This document shows positions 1 to 7,400 of a DNA stretch of 64,000 nt, in pieces. Numbering within the stretch: the first letter of the stretch is position 1; each line of letters begins with the position of its first letter. Under the pieces are notes generated by a model that had not been told where the DNA came from, did not search any database, and saw nothing but the letters and a program-made list of their open reading frames with translations. Made by a program: the position numbers and the translations under genes. Source of the stretch: an uncultured Clostridia bacterium (GTDB lineage: Bacteria > Bacillota > Clostridia > Peptostreptococcales > Anaerovoracaceae); NCBI GenBank assembly GCA_934281605.1, contig CAKQXD010000001.1:62001-126000 (forward strand), in the 5' to 3' direction.

Positions 1-3000
1 GTGGAGCACCGCTTCGAGCCATTCCCGCTCAACGCCATGCAGCAGTCCTACTATTTCGGACGGAGCAGCAACGTGCTGGGCGGCGTGCCGACCTCCATGT
101 ATCTGGAATTCTGTATGGAATCTCTGGATATTGAGAGACTGGAGGAGGCTGTCAATCAGCTGGCAGCCCGCCACGAGATGCTGCGGTGCATCATCGATGA
201 GGACGCGAAGCAGCGGATCCTGCAGGATCCGGAGAGAGTTTACATTACGGTGGAGGACTACGGCCCGCTGGATGAAGAAAAACAGACACAGACTCGTCAG
301 GAAATCTACGACGAGATCTACGATATGATCGACCTGAATCACTTCCCGGCATTTATCTGCAGGGCGGTGAGATTCGGCACGGAACAGACTTATTTATATC
401 TGGTCTTCGACAGTACGTTCATCGACGGAGCCAGCGTCAGCATCCTGATCCACGATCTGGGCGAATTGTATGCAGGCAAAACTCTGGAGCCGCTGAAAGC
501 CAGCTTCAAGGATTACTGCCGCTTCCTGGATGGATCCCATCAGAGCAGGGAGTATCAGGAATCCATGAGCTACTGGTGTCAGCGCAAGGACAGTCTTCCG
601 GGAGCGCCGGCTCTGCCTGTTCTCAGTGAAAACGGGGACGGGGAGCACGCTGGAACCATCCGCAGAGCCGGACTGGTGGATGCGGAAACCTGGCAGAACA
701 TCAAGGTCATGGCCAAGGAGCAGTCCCTGTCATTGTTCGTGGTGCAGGTGACCATGTTCTCCATGGTGCTGGCCCGCTGGAGCGGCGATCCTCACTTCAC
801 CCTCAACGTTCCTATCTTCAACCGGATGGACGTAAAAGACGACATCGCCAAGACAGTAGGAGAATTTGGATCACTGATCTTTCTGGAGGTGGATCTCGAT
901 CCGGACGCAGGATTCCTGGAAAACTGCCGGAAGATCCAGAAACAGTTCGAGCAGGACATGGATCATCGCCGGGCAAACGGCGTGGAGGTCATGAAGAAAC
1001 TGCGCAAAAAAGGACGGGAGATGAACCTGCCGGTAGTCTTCACATCCCTGACCACGCCGTCGGGCGACGACGGGCTGTACAGTCAGTTTATGGAGCTGAA
1101 GCGGTGGCGTTCCCAGTCGTCTCAGGTATGGCTGGATTCCATCGTATTCGACAAGGATGGCGGCCTGGAACTGGCGTGGGACTGCTACGACGGTATCTTC
1201 GATCCGGTGATGCTGGACGATATGTTCGCCGCTTATCTTGATGGATTTGCGCAGATCCCGGATACGGACCGCTTCCTGGGCAAGACGGTGAACGGCTGCC
1301 TGCAGGGCCGCAATTATAACAGGATATTAGAAATCAATGAGACGGAATATACATACGAGGACGAGCCGAAGCTGCTTCATGCAGGCTTCCTCAAGACGCT
1401 GCAAAGCACGCCGCAGGCGGTTGCATGCGTGACAGAAAACAGGACGCTGACCTATGAAGAACTGTACCGGTGTGCCGCAGACGTGGCGCAGCAGCTGAAA
1501 GCCCAGGGCATGGGCCGTGGCGATTACGTGGCCGTGCAGATGAAGCGCGGCTGGAAGCAGGTGGCTGCGGCGCTGGGCGTGCTCTTTGCAGGAGCGGCAT
1601 ATGTGCCTGTCAGCGACAGCTGGCCGATGGAGCGTGTGGAACGCATTTTAGAGGCTGCAAAGATCCGTGCGGTGGTCAGCGACGGCGTTACGAAGACGCC
1701 TGCTGAGATCGTCCGCATCGACGTGGAAGAGAGCAGCTGCGAAAGACCGTGTCCGGGCTTCAGCGTGGATCTGTCGGTAGATGCAAAGGACGTGGCTTAC
1801 GTCATCTACACGTCAGGCTCCACGGGACTGCCGAAGGGCGTTGTGATCCAGCACGAGGCTGCGGTCAACACCCTGCTGACGGTCAACCGGATGCATCAGG
1901 TGGGAGCGGGCGACAGAGCTATCATGCTGTCGGAACTGTATTTCGATCTGTCGGTATACGACATTTTCGGCATGTTCTACGCCGGCGGTTCGGTCTACGT
2001 GCCATCCGACGAGGAAAAGCAGGACGTGACCTGCTGGAACAGGATTTTGACGGAGCGTGACATCACCCTCTGGAACACGGTGCCTGCTTTTATGCAGATG
2101 CTGATGGAGATCAACGAGGGCGGAGACATCTGTTCCGATACGCTGCGGATCGTCATGATGAGCGGCGACTGGATCCCTCTCAACCTGCCGGATCGCATTA
2201 AAATGCTGCTGCCAAAGGCGAAGGTCATGAGTCTGGGCGGCGCCACGGAAGCCTCCATCTGGTCCAACTATTACTGGGTAGATGATGTAAAGCCGGAGTG
2301 GAAGAGCATTCCTTACGGATATCCGATGGACAACCAGAAGATGCTGGTGCTGGATGGCAACCTGGACATCTGTCCGGAGCACGTGGAAGGCGACATTTAC
2401 ATCGGTGGCGTCGGTCTGGCCAAGGAATACCTCAACGAGCCGGAGCTGACGGAACAGAAGTTCATCTTCTGCGACAAGCTGGGCTGTCGCCTCTACTTTA
2501 CGGGAGACCGGGGCAGATACTACAGCGACGGAAGCATCGAATTCCTGGGCAGAAGCGATACCCAGGTGAAGATCAACGGCTTCCGGGTGGAGTTGGGCGA
2601 GATCGAGGGCTGCGCCCTGAAGGACGGCCGCATCGACGCCGCCATAGCAAACTACGACCGGAAGCAGAACCTGCTCAGCTTTTATTATAAGACCAATGCG
2701 CCGGTGAGAGAGGAAGAGCTGCAGGAGCTGTTTAAAAACAATCTGCCGGAATACATGATCCCGGCGGTGACGCTGGAGATCCAGGAGGTCCCGGTTAACG
2801 CCAACGGCAAGGTGGATAAAAAGCAGCTGCCGGTGCTGGAGCGGGCAGACGCAGGAACAAGCAGCGAGATCCTGACCGATACCCAGCGCGGTCTGCAGGC
2901 GATCTATCAGGATATTCTGGACGTAACGGAGATCGGCCTCGACGATAACTTCTTCCGGATCGGAGGAGACTCCATCCGGGCCATCATGCTGCTTCACAGC

Positions 3001-4458
3001 ATCGCCAAAGCTTTTCCTGCAAAGGTACAGCTGACGGATATTTTCGCTCATCCGACGATCCGGGAGATGGCGGAGCATCTGGAGAAAAACGGCGGCGGTC
3101 AGGCGGTGTTTGCTCATGAAGAGATCACCGACGCCATGGAACTTTCGGCAGCCCAGAAGGGCATCTGGTTCCAGGCAAAATCCGCCGAAGCTTCTGCAGA
3201 CGGAGCCTACGGATTCGTGCTGGTGGGAAGCTTTGAAACGGAGACGGCCGGATTTGACTGGGAAGCATACCAGCAGGCGATCTGCATGACGGCAGAGGAC
3301 AATGTGGATCTGAGAACGGAGATCTATGAAAAGGATTTCGTTCCATATGTGAGATACCGGGACGATTTCACCTGTCCGATGAAGCAGCTGGATCCGCTGG
3401 AAACCGTGGAAGCAACGACGCGCATGCTGCGGGAAGAAGCGCTGGCCGCAGTGGACAGCATAAATCAATACCCGCTGTTTGCATTCCGGACGGCAGAGAC
3501 AGCTGACGGCAGGACCGTCATCGCGCTGGCTGCCCATCACGTCATTGCCGATGCGGCTTCCATCGACCTGATGCTGGAAGAAATCGAAAAGAAATATCAG
3601 AAGCTGAAACAGGGCGAGACGCCGGAAGCGGAAAAGCCGGAATACAACTATCATGATTTCGCCGCATGGCAGAACAGAGAACTGGCAGCCGGAAACTTCG
3701 ACGAGGACTTCCAGTACTGGAAGAAAACGCTGCAGGGTCTTGAGCTGATGAGCTTCTCGGAAGGAATCACCGTTCAGGAGGGCGGAAGCGCACAGGCGCT
3801 GCGCCGGGACGTGGAGATTTCGGAAGCGACCATGAAGAAGCTGGAAGCTCTCTGCACGGAGAACAACATTTCCCTGTACAACGGATTTTCCGCTATCATG
3901 GCGATGCTGATGAAATACTATTTTGCATCGGATCGGATCGTCATGGGCATGGCCTACGGAGCACGGGAGCACCATCAGTTTGAACGTGTTCTGGGAAGCT
4001 TCGCGACCGGGAGCATCACGGTGACGCCGGTAGGAGCACAGGATGATTTCTGCAGCATCGCCAAGCACGCGGCTGCAGCAGCGGAGGATGCCATGAAGCA
4101 CAGCAGCCTGCCGTTCCACCTCTTAGTAGAAAAGAACGGTCTGGATCTGGAGTATGCGCAGGCGCCGTACCACGTTCTCATCGACTGTCTGGAAATGGCC
4201 GGAAGCGGCAGAACGAGCGACTTTACGCCGTTCATATATTCCCAGCAGAGGATCCCGGCAGAGCTGGTACTGACCATTGAACCGGCCAGAGGAGATCATC
4301 CGGTGGGACTGCTGTATCGGACCAATTGTTTCGCAGAAGAGCAGATCGACGAGTACTGCCGGACGCTGGAAGAAATTCTGGAAGCGGTGGCGGAGCATGA
4401 CCGCATCTCCATGGAAGAGCTGGAACAGATGCTGGATGGAAAGGAGCAAGAAGAATGA
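1..4458 (+). CDS. Nonribosomal peptide synthetase, Cy-A(Cys)-PCP-C (5' end may be cut)
   Basis: Domains in order: heterocyclization (Cy, about 5-430), adenylation (about 450-950), carrier (about 955-1030) and condensation (about 1045-1450). The Cy call rests on FPLNAMQQSYYFGR, DSTFIDGAS (D137, D142, S145; the DxxxxDxxS signature replacing HHxxxDG), LPGAPALP, PVVFTS and SQVWLD. The A domain has SGSTG at 605-609, GATEAS, FTGDRG and the A10 lysine K937. The residues at the specificity positions read D-L-Y-N-M-S-L-I-W, the known cysteine code. Phosphopantetheine would attach to S991 (GGDS). The last domain has HHVIADAAS (HH 1179-1180, D1184), an ordinary condensation signature. Inferred reaction: an upstream acyl or peptidyl thioester is joined to cysteine and cyclized to a thiazoline, then passed to the carrier of the next protein. 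The frame is open at base 1, so the GTG there may be internal, and the loading module must lie upstream. It overlaps the next gene by ATGA. Confidence 0.93.
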   Translation: MEHRFEPFPLNAMQQSYYFGRSSNVLGGVPTSMYLEFCMESLDIERLEEAVNQLAARHEMLRCIIDEDAKQRILQDPERVYITVEDYGPLDEEKQTQTRQEIYDEIYDMIDLNHFPAFICRAVRFGTEQTYLYLVFDSTFIDGASVSILIHDLGELYAGKTLEPLKASFKDYCRFLDGSHQSREYQESMSYWCQRKDSLPGAPALPVLSENGDGEHAGTIRRAGLVDAETWQNIKVMAKEQSLSLFVVQVTMFSMVLARWSGDPHFTLNVPIFNRMDVKDDIAKTVGEFGSLIFLEVDLDPDAGFLENCRKIQKQFEQDMDHRRANGVEVMKKLRKKGREMNLPVVFTSLTTPSGDDGLYSQFMELKRWRSQSSQVWLDSIVFDKDGGLELAWDCYDGIFDPVMLDDMFAAYLDGFAQIPDTDRFLGKTVNGCLQGRNYNRILEINETEYTYEDEPKLLHAGFLKTLQSTPQAVACVTENRTLTYEELYRCAADVAQQLKAQGMGRGDYVAVQMKRGWKQVAAALGVLFAGAAYVPVSDSWPMERVERILEAAKIRAVVSDGVTKTPAEIVRIDVEESSCERPCPGFSVDLSVDAKDVAYVIYTSGSTGLPKGVVIQHEAAVNTLLTVNRMHQVGAGDRAIMLSELYFDLSVYDIFGMFYAGGSVYVPSDEEKQDVTCWNRILTERDITLWNTVPAFMQMLMEINEGGDICSDTLRIVMMSGDWIPLNLPDRIKMLLPKAKVMSLGGATEASIWSNYYWVDDVKPEWKSIPYGYPMDNQKMLVLDGNLDICPEHVEGDIYIGGVGLAKEYLNEPELTEQKFIFCDKLGCRLYFTGDRGRYYSDGSIEFLGRSDTQVKINGFRVELGEIEGCALKDGRIDAAIANYDRKQNLLSFYYKTNAPVREEELQELFKNNLPEYMIPAVTLEIQEVPVNANGKVDKKQLPVLERADAGTSSEILTDTQRGLQAIYQDILDVTEIGLDDNFFRIGGDSIRAIMLLHSIAKAFPAKVQLTDIFAHPTIREMAEHLEKNGGGQAVFAHEEITDAMELSAAQKGIWFQAKSAEASADGAYGFVLVGSFETETAGFDWEAYQQAICMTAEDNVDLRTEIYEKDFVPYVRYRDDFTCPMKQLDPLETVEATTRMLREEALAAVDSINQYPLFAFRTAETADGRTVIALAAHHVIADAASIDLMLEEIEKKYQKLKQGETPEAEKPEYNYHDFAAWQNRELAAGNFDEDFQYWKKTLQGLELMSFSEGITVQEGGSAQALRRDVEISEATMKKLEALCTENNISLYNGFSAIMAMLMKYYFASDRIVMGMAYGAREHHQFERVLGSFATGSITVTPVGAQDDFCSIAKHAAAAAEDAMKHSSLPFHLLVEKNGLDLEYAQAPYHVLIDCLEMAGSGRTSDFTPFIYSQQRIPAELVLTIEPARGDHPVGLLYRTNCFAEEQIDEYCRTLEEILEAVAEHDRISMEELEQMLDGKEQEE

Positions 4459-7400
4459 TAGAGCTTACATATGGCGGGGAGCACCTGGACAAAACGCAGA
4501 TCCAGGAAAAGATCGACGCCTATGCAGATGATATAAAAAAGAAACAGGAGAAACCTGTATCCCTGAGTCTGGACGACAGACTGGAATGCATGGCGGCCGC
4601 AGTGACCGCTCTGCAGCAGGGAGGCAGGGTGACGATCCTGGGAAATACGGTAACGCTGGAACCGGCAGACCCTATGGCCATTGCGGGGCAGGGAGCCTCC
4701 GGAGAAGAACAGGGCTGGATTGCATCAGGCTCCGTCAGGATCTCTGGCCAGGAGATCCCGGGGAAAGCGCTGGAGCAGTGGTGCCGCTTCCACCAGCAGG
4801 TGCTGGGAGAGGTCAAAGTGATCAGCATGGAGGATTCCATGGAATCATTCTGCTCCATGACCTGGATGCTGGCCTTTTATCTGAAGGCGGAGCTTGTGAC
4901 AGGTTCTCAGGTGCAGGACGCCGACGTGGTGATCCTGCCGCTGGCAGAGGCGGCAAAGGCGGCTGATTCCGGGAAACTGCCTGCCTGCAGGGCGCTTTTG
5001 ACCATCGGCTGCGACAGTGTTGCATTTGATCCCATCAAGGCGAAGCTGGATCCGGCCTGCCGGTGGATTCATTCCTATGGGTTCCCGATGGCCCTCTGCA
5101 TTTCCTACGGCAGGGAGATGACCGTTCGGGGCAAGACGGCTGTGTATCATGAACTGAAACCGGTCAGCGGGACGTCTTTAGCCGTAGTCAACGAAGCCGG
5201 CGCCGCCCGTCCGGTGGATGTTTCGGGCAGACTGGAACTGAAGCTGGGAGAAAAAACGATCCTCACGCCGGTGCAGGCTGTCCTCCAGTCCGACGGGAAG
5301 CTGACGGCGGAAGGTCTGGCAGAAGATTTCCTGGAGCAGAACGGCAGACTGCTGTCCCAGGCGGAGATCCGCGATACCCTGCTGCAGACGGGAATGATCC
5401 AGGACGCCTGCGTGACGGCGGACAAGATCTACTACACCCAGAAAGAACAGTACAACAGCTTTGAAATCTGCAAAGCCCTGAAGCAGGTATACGGCGAGGC
5501 AATGGACTTTGCAGCGCTGGAAGTGCCGTACCTGCCGAAGACGCCGGACGGCCGGATGGATCAGCATGCACTGGCAGAGCTGACGGCAGAGGCAGCAGCC
5601 TGCAGAGACTCTTTGCAGAAAGAAATGGATCCGGAAAAATGCTGGATCGATATCGAATACCGCGACGCTGCGGTAAGCGTGCTGGAGGATGAAACCGGAG
5701 ATACGGTGAAGCTGCGGGAGCAGGAGCTGACGGTGACCGACGAGGACGCCGTGCTGGAAGCGGAACCCATCGACATATCCCAGAGAAAATACGAAGGTCT
5801 GTCCCAGATGATCCAGGCGCGGAAGGATTCCACACAGGAGATCATCTACATCACGGAAAGCGGAGAGACGATCCAGACTTACGGAGAGCTGTATCAGGAA
5901 AGCTTGCGCATGGCTGCGGGGCTGCGCGAAAAGGGCGTCAAGAGCGGAGACGTTCTGGTGTTCCAGATTCCGGACAACCGGGAATACCTCATTTCCTTCT
6001 GGGCCTGCATCCTGCTGGGCGCTGTTGTGGCTCCTCTGGGCGTGCTGGACGATTACGGCGGCCGGAACATCAACACGGAGAAGCTGAAAAACATCTGCGA
6101 GATGTTGGATTCTTATTATGTGCTGGCGTCCGATGAAGTGGGCAAAAAGCTGGGCGGACTGGTGCCGGAACAGAATGTGATCTGCTTCGGTCAGGCGGTC
6201 GGAAGCTCTGGGACTGCTGAACAGGCGGATGCTGCAAAGAGCGGTGCTTCGGAGGATGGCTGGAAACCATACGAGTGGCAGGATGATGAGACTTGTCTTT
6301 TGATTTTTACGTCCGGAAGTACGGGAACTCCGAAGGGCGTGCGGCTGTCTCAGGGCAATATATTCGCGCGGACCATGGCGGAGATCCAGCGATATCAGCT
6401 GGACGAGACGGAAGTGGATCTCAACTGGATGACGCTGACCCATGCGGCGGGGATTATCTGGTCCCACACGCGTGACGTGTATCTGGAGCTGAAGCAGGTT
6501 CAGGTCATGTCGGAGGTGGTGCTCCACGCGCCGCTGCGCCTGCTGGATCTGATGGATCGCTACCGGGCAAGCATTACGTGGGGGCCGAACTTCGCCTTTA
6601 CGCTGATCCGGGACAACTACGATCCGCAGCAGACTTACGACTGGGATCTCAGCTGCGTGCATCACATCTTCTCGGGCGGCGAAGCCAATGTGAGCCGCGA
6701 TCTGCGGGAATTTCTGCGGATCGGGATGCGCTACGGCATGCCGGGAGACGTTCTTTCTCCGAGCTTCGGTATGGCGGAGACGTCGTCGGCCTTCATCTAT
6801 TATGATGACTTCCGTCTGGACAACACGGCGGATGAAGACCGGTTCGTGCCGATCGGATCGCCGAGCGCAGGCCATGCGGCGCGGATCACCGACGAGGATG
6901 GCAACATCCTGAAAAAAGGCCAGATCGGCCGGATCGAATGCCGGGGCGGCGCTGTCACCTGCGGCTATTATAAAAATGAAAAAGCAAACGAAGAATCCTT
7001 TACAGCGGACGGCTTCCTCATCACCGGGGACATGGGCTACATGGAGGGCGGCGTCGTCACTCTGACCGGACGTGAAAAGGAGATCATCATCATAAACGGA
7101 CTGAATTACTACGTGCAGGATATCGAAAGCGTGGTCAATGAGATCGATGAGATCATCCCGTCCTTTACGACGGCGGTTTCGGTGGCAGGCAACGGAGGCA
7201 CGGAGGAGATCCTGGTAGTATTCTCGCCGGAGGACGACCGGGTATTCGACAGCGAGGAAGCTCTCCGGGCGCTGACGGGCAGGATACGGAAGCGGATCCT
7301 GGAGCAGAGCGGACTGTACGCCAAGTTTATCGTGCCGGAGCGAAAAGACCAGTCCATTCGAACGGAAATCGGCAAGAAGCAGCGGAGCAAGTACCGCAAG

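Noticed and set aside
1813..4119. Long open frame on the minus strand (768 codons) opposite the first synthetase gene
   Set aside because: No ribosome site, no recognizable domain, and arginine/histidine/glutamine-rich composition typical of an antisense shadow of GC-rich codons. The plus strand has clear NRPS motifs throughout.
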